NCBI GenBank assembly: GCA_902782965.1
Contig: CACZPG010000151.1
Coordinates: 1 to 5,711 of the forward strand
DNA: 5,711 nucleotides
Direction of reading: 5' to 3'
Source: an uncultured Lachnospiraceae bacterium
GTDB taxonomy: Bacteria > Bacillota > Clostridia > Lachnospirales > Lachnospiraceae
Shown here: positions 1 to 5,711 of the stretch, piece after piece
Layout of the letters: each line of letters opens with the position of its first letter
Numbering within the stretch: the stretch's first letter is position 1
Translations under genes and position numbers: made by a program
The notes under the pieces: generated by a model
Database searches by the model: none
What the model saw: only the letters and a program-made list of their open reading frames with translations
What the model was told of the DNA's origin: nothing

Positions 1-74
1 CCGAGCGAAAGCGATGTCCTCTCAGACAAACAATTCGTGACAGCGAAGCAAAAAACTCACCGCGGGACAACGTC

Positions 75-80
75 TATAAT
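75..80 (+). promoter_or_regulatory. Possible -10 box upstream of the ABC ATPase gene
   Basis: A perfect TATAAT lies 28 bases before the preferred start of the ABC ATPase gene. No convincing -35 hexamer is present 15-19 bases upstream, where the sequence is an A-rich run, and there is no TGn extended -10. The gene could instead be read through from an upstream gene, such as a partner permease outside the window. The match may be chance in AT-rich DNA. Confidence 0.2.
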
Positions 81-107
81 TGTATACATAAAGAAATGAG
101 GAATAGC

Positions 108-1175
108 ATGGATAATATGCAGGAAAATACAGAATTAAATATGAATGCAGAAATGGATGTGAATTCTTCTGACAGTAATGAGAATGAAAGCGTAAAGCTT
201 GCTGAGGATAAAGAAGTCGAGAAGGAGCCATACATAAAGTGTGATAGCTTGGTGCGGATATATAAGTCGGAGGGCATCGAGGTTATGGCTCTTCAGGGTT
301 TGGACCTGGAGATTCAGAAGGGTGAACTTATGGCCATTATCGGAAAGTCCGGAAGTGGAAAGTCGACTCTTCTGAATCTCTTAGGATGTCTGGATAGACC
401 TAGTGCAGGCTATGTTGCTTATGATGGAGTGAATCTTAACGAGCTGAATGATAAGGAGCTGGCTAAGTACAGAAATGAGCATATAGGTTTCGTATGGCAG
501 AAGACTACAGATAACATCCTGAATTATCTGACAGCTGTCCAGAATGTTGAGATGCCACTGCTTTTTGCTAAGATGTCTAAAAAGGAGAAAAGAGAGCGCG
601 CTCTTAAGCTGCTTGATGCAGTTGGACTTGCAGATAAGGCAAACAGATTTCCTTCCATGCTTTCCGGTGGTGAGCAGCAGAGAGTTGCTATAGCAACTGC
701 CCTTGTAAATGAGCCAGAGCTGCTGCTTATGGATGAGCCTACAGGAGCGGTAGATAAAAAGACCTCTGTAATGCTTCAGGACCTTTTCAGAGAGATAAAC
801 CGTAAGCTGGGAATCACTATCATAATAGTTACGCATGATATCAGCCTTGCTGACAGAGTTGACCGAGTGGTTATGATTTCGGACGGAAAGATCAGTTCGG
901 AGAGAGTCCTCAAGGAAGAATATAGAAAGAAGATCGAAGCAGGCGAATCACTTCTTAGTGCAGTAACCAGTGGAGAATCTGCAGACTTTACAATGACAGC
1001 AGGTGAAGGACTTACATCTTCTGAGGCAGATTCCCACGAAGAGTATTCCATCCTTGATAAGGCAGGACGTGTTCGTCTTTCTGCAGAACTGAGAGAAGCA
1101 GTCGGAATCGATTCCAACCGTGTTAAGGTTGAAGTTGTAGATGGAAAGGTAGTAATATCCTCCGTAGATAAATAA
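108..1175 (+). CDS. ABC transporter ATP-binding protein, MacB/LolD-like, with C-terminal AbrB-like domain
   Basis: This is a cytoplasmic ATPase subunit that should power an FtsX/MacB-type permease; the substrate cannot be told. Residues are numbered from the ATG at 108. The nucleotide-binding domain spans about 44-265: A-loop tyrosine Y52, Walker A GKSGSGKST (79-87), Q-loop Q131 in GFVWQ, signature LSGGEQQR (185-192), Walker B LLLMDEP (205-211, catalytic E210) and switch histidine H243 in THD. All catalytic residues are intact. The first ~44 residues are an acidic, Asn/Ser/Glu-rich tail. After an acidic linker (about 275-313), residues 314-352 resemble an AbrB/SpoVT swapped-hairpin domain (DKAGRVRL, then ELREAVGI, then a DGKVVIS strand). 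At 355 residues it is far longer than the usual ~230. An in-frame ATG lies at 96, but 108 is preferred because GAGG (98-101) sits 6 bases before it. No permease follows, and a terminator ends the unit. The ABC assignment is certain; the tail assignment is by eye. Confidence 0.93.
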   Translation: MDNMQENTELNMNAEMDVNSSDSNENESVKLAEDKEVEKEPYIKCDSLVRIYKSEGIEVMALQGLDLEIQKGELMAIIGKSGSGKSTLLNLLGCLDRPSAGYVAYDGVNLNELNDKELAKYRNEHIGFVWQKTTDNILNYLTAVQNVEMPLLFAKMSKKEKRERALKLLDAVGLADKANRFPSMLSGGEQQRVAIATALVNEPELLLMDEPTGAVDKKTSVMLQDLFREINRKLGITIIIVTHDISLADRVDRVVMISDGKISSERVLKEEYRKKIEAGESLLSAVTSGESADFTMTAGEGLTSSEADSHEEYSILDKAGRVRLSAELREAVGIDSNRVKVEVVDGKVVISSVDK

Positions 1176-1180
1176 TATAT

Positions 1181-1226
1181 GAAAAGGTGAGTCAAAGAGG
1201 AGGGGGCTTTTGACTCACTTTTTCTT
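1181..1226 (+). terminator. Rho-independent terminator after the ABC ATPase gene
   Basis: A 10-bp perfect stem, GTGAGTCAAA (1187-1196) with TTTGACTCAC (1209-1218), encloses a 12-base purine-rich loop. The run TTTTTCTT follows on the right arm. Flanking A residues at 1182-1185 can also pair with the T run and lengthen the stem, which would give some activity on the other strand too. It begins 5 bases after the stop codon and ends the ABC ATPase transcript. Confidence 0.9.
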
Positions 1227-1287
1227 ATGTAATAAATTGTTTTTATATTATACTTATTTCTATTTTTCTGACTATGAAAATAATGTC

Positions 1288-1317
1288 TTGACTCCCAAAA
1301 CATATAAGTGTTTTAAT
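1288..1317 (+). promoter_or_regulatory. Candidate sigma-70 type promoter for the nuclease gene
   Basis: TTGACT (1288-1293, one mismatch to TTGACA) is followed after 18 bases by TTTAAT (1312-1317, one mismatch to TATAAT). Transcription would start near 1325 and give a leader of about 195 bases before the nuclease start codon. This is the best two-box match in the gap. A small hairpin in the spacer overlaps the -10 box by 3 bases. Confidence 0.4.
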
Positions 1318-1357
1318 ACAGTTAACATCGTGAAACAATTAAATAATCGGCCGTTAC

Positions 1358-1363
1358 TATAAT
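1358..1363 (+). promoter_or_regulatory. Second -10 candidate, closer to the nuclease leader
   Basis: A perfect TATAAT whose start site would fall near 1370, just before the structured leader at 1381. No good -35 box is seen at normal spacing, so it would need an activator, or it is a chance match. It competes with the 1288-1317 candidate. Confidence 0.3.
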
Positions 1364-1380
1364 CCCGATATAGACAAATA

Positions 1381-1510
1381 ACGACCATCAGTAGATGGTT
1401 ATCTGATAGTATTTATCAGGTTTGTTTTTGTCGTGAATGATGGCTGACGTGACATTACTTATCCTTTCTTAAGTACTCGCAGATAACCTGAAAGGTTAGA
1501 AAGGAAGGAG
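1381..1510 (+). promoter_or_regulatory. Structured leader with alternative pairings before the nuclease gene
   Basis: Seen directly: hairpin H1 pairs ACCATC (1384-1389) with GATGGT (1394-1399). Hairpin H2 pairs CTGATA (1403-1408) with TATCAG (1414-1419). ACGAC (1381-1385) can pair with GTCGT (1430-1434) around both. A 3' hairpin pairs TAACCT (1484-1489) with AGGTTA (1493-1498) over a GAA loop. TCCTTTC (1462-1468) pairs with GAAAGGA (1499-1505) and runs into the Shine-Dalgarno AAGGAG (1505-1510). Competing pairings also exist: GGTTATCTG (1397-1405) is an exact complement of CAGATAACC (1480-1488), and TCAGGTT (1416-1422) of AACCTGA (1485-1491). Such exclusive folds suggest a regulatory leader or a conserved non-coding part of the element. 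It matches no riboswitch class I recognise. Confidence 0.4.
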
Positions 1511-1518
1511 AAAAGAAG

Positions 1519-2415
1519 ATGTCACAAATAAACAGAAAAATCAAAAGCAGTGTATTTACAGACCTGTTCCAGAATTGTTCTCATGCAAAGGAGTATGCAT
1601 TGGAACTATATAATGGAATAGAAGGAACCAACATTTCTGATCCGAAAAGGATAGAGCATATCGAGATAGATGACTCGATATATCGCTCCATCAAAAATGA
1701 TGTATCCTTTATGGTGGATGGGAAGTTAATGATCCTTGTAGAACATCAAAGTACCATTAATCCAAACATGCCGCTTAGATCACTAATGTATATGGGCAGA
1801 CTATATGAGAAGGTTGTAGAAAAAACACTTCGGTATAGAAAAACACTCGTTAAAATTCCGGAACCAGAGATATATGTGTTCTATAATGGGAAGGAACCAT
1901 ATCCCAGAGAGAGTACATTATTTCTGTCAGATGCATTTCTTGTAAAGAAAAACGAGATACCTATAGAAGTAAAGGTCAAGGTATATAATATCAGACCTAA
2001 AGGAAATGATAATTCGTCGGAGACTACAGATCATATAGATATTCTTGAAAGATGTCCGATTTTAAAGGAGTACTGTGAATTTATAGAAGAATATGAACTC
2101 TGTAAAGAGAAGGGATATGAAAATCCTGCAAGGATTGCAATTGAGAATTGTATCAAACGAAACGTTTTAAAAGAATATTTGACAGAGGCAGGTGATGAAG
2201 TAATGAGTTTCTTGACTGCAGAATATGACTATGACATGGATATAAAGGTTAATAGAGAAGAAGCTTTTGAAGCCGGTGTTGAGCAGAATACAATTAAAAA
2301 TATTATAAGTATTATGAAATCTCTGGATTTCGACATTGATAAAGCAATGGATTGTTTGGAAATACCTGTTGAAAAAAGAGAGCAATATAAAGAGTTAATT
2401 AAAGCAAAATATTAA
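1519..2415 (+). CDS. Rpn-family PD-(D/E)XK nuclease / putative transposase
   Basis: This is a predicted DNA endonuclease of the recombination-promoting nuclease group, often annotated 'Rpn family' or 'PD-(D/E)XK nuclease family transposase'. Family members cut DNA with divalent metal and promote RecA-independent recombination; that is family knowledge, not shown here. The core lies near residues 52-80: D61 in KNDVSF, then E75-H-Q77 on the strand MILVEHQST, which fits the D...E-x-Q form of the fold. A YVFYNG strand follows at 119-124. The C-terminal helices end with an EAFEAGVEQ segment (248-256) and a short helical tail, as is typical of the Lachnospiraceae members. The 298-residue length is usual and there is no frameshift. 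AAGGAG (1505-1510) sits 8 bases before the ATG. Hand counts on four 60-base lines (1621, 1921, 2101, 2281) give 80 G+C in 240, lower than the neighbours, so it may be acquired. I see no terminal inverted repeats. Confidence 0.85.
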   Translation: MSQINRKIKSSVFTDLFQNCSHAKEYALELYNGIEGTNISDPKRIEHIEIDDSIYRSIKNDVSFMVDGKLMILVEHQSTINPNMPLRSLMYMGRLYEKVVEKTLRYRKTLVKIPEPEIYVFYNGKEPYPRESTLFLSDAFLVKKNEIPIEVKVKVYNIRPKGNDNSSETTDHIDILERCPILKEYCEFIEEYELCKEKGYENPARIAIENCIKRNVLKEYLTEAGDEVMSFLTAEYDYDMDIKVNREEAFEAGVEQNTIKNIISIMKSLDFDIDKAMDCLEIPVEKREQYKELIKAKY

Positions 2416-2536
2416 TCTAACGTATGTAAATATATGATGCGTATTTGGAAATGCTTTCGTATATGCAGTACTACTAAGTATGTATAGAGGGGGTATTCAT
2501 ATTTTGATGGTAGACTACAAATAGTTTTGTTATATC

Positions 2537-2544
2537 AAGGAGGT
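2537..2544 (+). promoter_or_regulatory. Strong Shine-Dalgarno of the aldo/keto reductase gene
   Basis: AAGGAGGT is a full complement to the 3' end of 16S rRNA, 8 bases before the ATG at 2553. It fixes that start. The 137-base gap before the gene (2416-2552) shows no clear terminator for the nuclease gene and no clear two-box promoter. Confidence 0.75.
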
Positions 2545-2552
2545 AGCTGATT

Positions 2553-3689
2553 ATGGATTTTAGACCTGAGAAGAAATTGGGATTTGGGTTAATGCGACTT
2601 CCTCAGAAGGGTACGGGGAATCCCGCGGACATTGATGTTGAACAGGTTAAGGAAATGGTTGATCTCTTTCTGGAGAATGGATTCACCTATTTTGATACAG
2701 CCTGGATGTATTGTGGATTTTCAAGTGAAAATGTCACAGGAGAAGCACTGGTAAAGAGACACCCGAGAGATAGCTTTACGCTTGCGACGAAGCTTCATGG
2801 TGGATTTATCAGTTCCTTTGAAGACAGAGACAAGATTTTTAATACTCAGCTGGAGAAGACCGGTGCCGGTTATTTCGATTATTATCTTATTCATGGTATT
2901 GAAGGTGGACTATACGATATTTACGAGAAATATGACTGCTTTAACTGGGCTCTTCAGAAGAAGGCTGAAGGACTTATAAAGCATGTGGGATTTTCATTCC
3001 ATGATACTCCCGAACTGCTGGAGCAGATTCTTACGAAATATCCTGAGATGGAATTCGTTCAACTTCAGATTAATTATCTTGACTGGGAAAGTGAGTGGAT
3101 TCAGTCCAGAGCCTGCTATGAGGTGGCGACGAAGCATAATAAACCTGTTATTGTAATGGAGCCGGTTAAGGGCGGTACTCTTGCAAATATGCCTGAGGAT
3201 GCCAAGGACATTCTGACAAGTCTAGATCATAAAATGTCGATCCCAAGCTGGGCTATCAGATTTGCTGCCAGTCTTGATAATGTAATGGTAGTTCTTTCGG
3301 GAATGAGCAGTATGGCTCAGATGGAAGATAATATAGGATATATGAAGAATTTCGTGCCGCTCAGCGATGAGGAGAAGAAGGCCTGCTTTGAAGTGGCTGA
3401 TATAATTAATTCTCAGATAGCAATACCTTGCACAGCCTGTCATTACTGTACAGACGGCTGTCCGATGAAGATATGTATTCCTGAATATTTCTCTCTGTAT
3501 AATGAATATATGAGAGAAGATATGGAGAAGAAGGGCTGGACCATCAGTTACTCGAACTACGATACCCTTGCCGGAAAACATGGTAAGGCCAGTGACTGTA
3601 TCGGATGTGGTCAGTGTGAGGGCGTATGTCCTCAGCACCTTCCAATTATTCAGAATCTTAAAGAAGTGGCAAAACAATTGGAGAAATAA
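2553..3689 (+). CDS. Aldo/keto reductase family oxidoreductase with C-terminal iron-sulfur motifs
   Basis: This is a predicted cytoplasmic NAD(P)H-linked oxidoreductase of the COG1453-type aldo/keto reductases; the substrate is unknown. Residues 1-~285 form the (beta/alpha)8 barrel. The catalytic tetrad is visible: D48 (YFDTAW), Y53 (WMY), K80 (ATKL) and H114 (LIHG). EPVKGGTL (203-210) and LSGMSSMAQMEDN (248-260) are the late-barrel and cofactor-phosphate segments. The tail holds two C-x2-C-x2-C-x3-C-P motifs, at C293/C296/C299/C303 and C349/C352/C355/C359, the classic pattern for [4Fe-4S] ligands. An electron-transfer role in an anaerobe is therefore likely. One extra cysteine, C308, follows the first motif. 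The 378-residue length is normal for this subgroup. The gene starts behind a strong ribosome binding site and leads into cca after 2 bases, so it is probably the first gene of that operon. Confidence 0.92.
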   Translation: MDFRPEKKLGFGLMRLPQKGTGNPADIDVEQVKEMVDLFLENGFTYFDTAWMYCGFSSENVTGEALVKRHPRDSFTLATKLHGGFISSFEDRDKIFNTQLEKTGAGYFDYYLIHGIEGGLYDIYEKYDCFNWALQKKAEGLIKHVGFSFHDTPELLEQILTKYPEMEFVQLQINYLDWESEWIQSRACYEVATKHNKPVIVMEPVKGGTLANMPEDAKDILTSLDHKMSIPSWAIRFAASLDNVMVVLSGMSSMAQMEDNIGYMKNFVPLSDEEKKACFEVADIINSQIAIPCTACHYCTDGCPMKICIPEYFSLYNEYMREDMEKKGWTISYSNYDTLAGKHGKASDCIGCGQCEGVCPQHLPIIQNLKEVAKQLEK

Positions 3690-3691
3690 TA

Positions 3692-5035
3692 ATGCAGATA
3701 AACCTTCCGGGGAATGTAAAACAAATAATTGAGAAATTGAATAAAGAGGGCTATGAAGCCTATGCTGTAGGAGGCTGTGTAAGAGACAGCCTCCTTGGCC
3801 GTGTGCCTAATGACTGGGACATTACAACCTCCGCTACTCCTCAGGAGATTAAAGCTGTTTTCAGGAGAACTGTGGATACAGGTATCAAGCATGGTACGGT
3901 GACTGTACTTCTTGGAAAAGAGGGTTATGAGGTTACTACCTTCAGAATCGATGGAGAATATTCGGATCATCGTCGTCCTGACGGTGTTACTTTTACCAGA
4001 GAACTGTCTGAAGATCTTCTGAGAAGAGATTTCACTATCAATGCAATGGCATACAATGATGAAACAGGTGTGGTTGATCTATATGGAGGAACAGAGGATC
4101 TGGAGAACGGGATTATCAGATGCGTTGGTAATCCTGATGAAAGGTTTGATGAGGATGCTCTCAGAATAATGAGAGCAGTACGTTTTGCTGCTCAGCTTGA
4201 TTTCTCTATAGATGAAGCCACAAGAGACGCGGCTGAGAAGCATGCCCTGGATCTAAAGAATGTCAGTGCCGAGAGGATAGAGACGGAACTGACGAAGCTT
4301 CTGGTATCAGGACATCCGGAGAAGATACTGGATATGTATGAGATGGGGATAACGGCCATTGTTCTTCCGGAATTTGATAGGATGATCGAGACGCCTCAGA
4401 ATACTCCTTATCACATTTATGATGTTGGGAGACATACTGTTGAGGTGATAAAGAATGTTCCGGCAACTAAGGTTATGAGGTATGCAGCGCTTCTTCATGA
4501 TACAGGAAAGGTCGAATCCAGAACCACAGATGCTTCCGGACGGGATCATTTCAAAGGTCATAGCGTGATCAGCGAGAAGATTGCCGATGGAGTTCTGAGA
4601 AGATTGCGTATGGATAATGATACAATCCGGGATGTTAAGAAAATAGTATTCTGGCATGACTATGGTATTAAGGGAGACATTTCCGTGAAATCTGTCAGAA
4701 AAATGCTGAGTCAGATGGGTGAGGATTATTTCGATTCCTATGTTCAGATAAGAAAGGCGGATATCAGCGGACAAAGTAATTATAATCTGGATGCAAGTAT
4801 GAGAATCCTTGAGCAGATAGTAGGTTATCATGATGAGATCATGAGAGAAGGAAATGCGCTTTCGATTGGTGATCTGGCAGTCAGTGGAAAAGACCTTATT
4901 GAAATGGGTATAAAACCGGGACCGGATATGGGAAGAATTCTCAGAGAACTTCTGGATAAGGTTCTCGAAGAACCCTCCATGAATGATAAGCAGAAACTGA
5001 TGGAATATGTTACCAAGGTCTGCCTTGAACAGTAA
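3692..5035 (+). CDS. cca: CCA tRNA nucleotidyltransferase (class II) with HD domain
   Basis: The enzyme adds or repairs the 3'-CCA end of tRNAs using CTP and ATP without a nucleic acid template. The head domain shows GGCVRD (27-32), the metal-binding D41-x-D43 in NDWDIT, HGTVTVLL (67-74), RRDFTINAMAY (111-121) and the base-selecting EDxxR motif (E154, D155, R158) in the stretch leading to RAVRF. SAERIETEL (192-200) matches the neck motif. An HD domain follows: H248 in GRHTV, H269-D270 in LLHDTGK, H290 and D357 in ADISG, so the metal ligands look intact. At 447 residues it is longer than the roughly 400-residue HD-less Bacillus form. GGAG (3680-3683) lies inside the end of the reductase gene, 8 bases before the ATG, and the gap is 2 bases, so translation is probably coupled. 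A poly(A) polymerase role is the main alternative; the EDxxR motif favours CCA addition. Confidence 0.94.
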   Translation: MQINLPGNVKQIIEKLNKEGYEAYAVGGCVRDSLLGRVPNDWDITTSATPQEIKAVFRRTVDTGIKHGTVTVLLGKEGYEVTTFRIDGEYSDHRRPDGVTFTRELSEDLLRRDFTINAMAYNDETGVVDLYGGTEDLENGIIRCVGNPDERFDEDALRIMRAVRFAAQLDFSIDEATRDAAEKHALDLKNVSAERIETELTKLLVSGHPEKILDMYEMGITAIVLPEFDRMIETPQNTPYHIYDVGRHTVEVIKNVPATKVMRYAALLHDTGKVESRTTDASGRDHFKGHSVISEKIADGVLRRLRMDNDTIRDVKKIVFWHDYGIKGDISVKSVRKMLSQMGEDYFDSYVQIRKADISGQSNYNLDASMRILEQIVGYHDEIMREGNALSIGDLAVSGKDLIEMGIKPGPDMGRILRELLDKVLEEPSMNDKQKLMEYVTKVCLEQ

Positions 5036-5057
5036 CTCATATAGATATACACTAGGA

Positions 5058-5077
5058 ATCAGCAGATATCAGCAGAT
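5058..5077 (+). repeat. Perfect tandem 10-bp duplication between cca and the PHP gene
   Basis: ATCAGCAGAT occurs twice back to back (5058-5067 and 5068-5077) in the 63-base gap. It lies just before the ribosome binding site of the next gene (GGAAGG, 5081-5086). It is probably a local slippage duplication. No terminator is seen in the gap. Confidence 0.8.
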
Positions 5078-5098
5078 AATGGAAGGATTATAAGATAG

Positions 5099-5711
5099 AT
5101 GTCTTATATTTATGAAACTCATTCGCACACGAGTCAGGCTAGTAAATGCGGAAGAGTTCAGGGAAGAGAATATATTGAATATATGCAGCAGGAAGGCTTC
5201 GCCGGAATGATAATAACAGATCATTTCTTTAATGGAAACAGCTCGGTTCCGGTAGATATTTCCTGGAAGAAGAGAGTTGATCAGTATGTAAGTGGTTATG
5301 AAGATGCCAGAAATGCTGCTGAAGGAACTGATTTTAATGTCATGTTCGGAATTGAATATAATTTTGATTGTGATGAATATCTGATTTACGGAGTGGATAA
5401 GAATTGGCTCCTGGATAACGAGGATATTATGAGTAAATCCCGCCGGGAGGTGTATGAATTGGTTCATCAGGGCGGTGGAATAATGATTCAGGCTCATCCC
5501 TTCAGAGAGAGATATTATATCAATACCATCAACCTTACTCCTTCAGTTACGGATGGAGTGGAAATATATAATGCGGCAAATGATGATAACATGAACGCTC
5601 TGGCATACTGCTATGCGAAGGAGCTGGGAGTTCCCATGAGTGCCGGTTCGGACATTCATTTCTTCTATGACGGTCCTAAAGGTGGCATGATGTTTGATGA
5701 CAGGATAGATA
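5099..5711 (+). CDS. PHP-domain metal-dependent phosphoesterase (3' end beyond the window)
   Basis: The open frame runs from ATG 5099 to the window edge, 204 codons without a stop, so the C-terminus is missing. The PHP metal-ligand set is complete: H8-x-H10 in YETHSHTS, D41-H42 in MIITDH, E86 in FGIEYN, H133 in IQAHPF, and D185-x-H187 in AGSDIHF. VEIYNA (155-160) is typical of PHP hydrolases. Family members hydrolyse phosphoesters such as histidinol phosphate, nucleotides or short RNA, usually with a trinuclear metal site; this substrate cannot be told. Given similar proteins, perhaps 25-60 residues are missing. The start is supported because the HxH motif must lie near the N-terminus, although GGAAGG (5081-5086) is a longish 12 bases upstream. 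It follows cca by 63 bases without a terminator, so it probably belongs to the same operon. Confidence 0.88.
   Translation, partial: MSYIYETHSHTSQASKCGRVQGREYIEYMQQEGFAGMIITDHFFNGNSSVPVDISWKKRVDQYVSGYEDARNAAEGTDFNVMFGIEYNFDCDEYLIYGVDKNWLLDNEDIMSKSRREVYELVHQGGGIMIQAHPFRERYYINTINLTPSVTDGVEIYNAANDDNMNALAYCYAKELGVPMSAGSDIHFFYDGPKGGMMFDDRID

Larger units (their letters stand above)
1227..1380. other. AT-rich intergenic stretch, no gene seen
   Basis: With the terminator and leader, this belongs to the 343-base gap between the ABC ATPase and the nuclease gene. I see no coding region with a plausible start and ribosome binding site, and no tRNA. It is strongly AT-rich at its start. It holds two promoter candidates, listed separately, and a small A/T hairpin (AAAACA 1297-1302 with TGTTTT 1309-1314). 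Confidence 0.5.

Noticed and set aside
1..99. Frame 1 is open from the window edge to a TGA at 97-99, overlapping the ATG at 96, like the end of an upstream gene.
   Set aside because: Only 32 codons, no recognisable motif, and a TATAAT lies inside it. The other forward frames are equally unremarkable. It could be a real 3' end, but the sequence does not support a call.
96..107. Start of the ABC ATPase at the ATG at 96.
   Set aside because: It has no ribosome binding site. GAGG at 98-101 is correctly placed for the ATG at 108. The difference is only four residues.
776..1303. A 175-codon open frame on the - strand across the end of the ABC ATPase gene and the terminator.
   Set aside because: It is antisense to a clear gene, runs through the terminator hairpin, is Ser/Thr/Ile-rich and has no recognisable domain.
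1403..1429. Hairpin CTGATA/TATCAG followed by a T-rich run, resembling an intrinsic terminator or attenuator.
   Set aside because: The stem is short and AT-rich and the T run is interrupted by G, so termination is doubtful. It is kept only as part of the structured leader.
1228..2552. A complete insertion sequence around the nuclease gene.
   Set aside because: No matching terminal inverted repeats or flanking target duplications were found by eye, and the protein is a PD-(D/E)XK nuclease rather than a DDE or Y1 transposase.
4307..4831. A 174-codon open frame on the - strand inside cca.
   Set aside because: It is fully antisense to a well-supported gene and has no family features.
5069..5497. 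A 142-codon open frame on the - strand at the 3' end of the window.
   Set aside because: It is antisense to the PHP gene, whose + strand frame carries the full set of metal ligands.

Overview
The window looks like a chromosomal segment of an anaerobic Firmicute, most likely of the family Lachnospiraceae (Butyrivibrio, Roseburia or a relative). This is inferred from protein style: a MacB-like ABC ATPase with an AbrB-like tail, an Rpn/PD-(D/E)XK nuclease of the type that is multicopy in that family, and an aldo/keto reductase with a ferredoxin-like tail. Moderately low GC and strong AAGGAGG-type ribosome binding sites agree. The genus cannot be fixed from this sequence alone. All five genes I can support lie on the + strand.

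Layout. Bases 1-107 are a short upstream stretch with a weak promoter candidate. Bases 108-1175 encode an ABC transporter ATPase, closed by a strong intrinsic terminator (about 1181-1226). Bases 1176-1518 are a 343-base AT-rich gap with promoter candidates and a leader that can fold in several mutually exclusive ways just before the next gene. Bases 1519-2415 encode an Rpn-family PD-(D/E)XK nuclease ('putative transposase'), more AT-rich than its neighbours and probably an accessory gene. After a 137-base gap come three closely packed genes: an iron-sulfur aldo/keto reductase (2553-3689), the tRNA CCA-adding enzyme with an HD domain (3692-5035, only 2 bases after the reductase), and a PHP-domain metal-dependent phosphoesterase (from 5099, cut off by the window end).

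How they fit together. The last three genes have no terminator between them and probably form one operon joining a redox enzyme, tRNA 3'-end synthesis and repair, and a phosphoesterase. The ABC ATPase is a separate transcription unit. Its permease is not in the window and is probably upstream. The nuclease gene sits as its own unit between the two blocks.

The observations most worth a second look are the structured leader of the nuclease gene and the AbrB-like domain fused to the ABC ATPase. Nothing here is a CRISPR array, tRNA, rRNA or complete insertion sequence with terminal inverted repeats that I can see.
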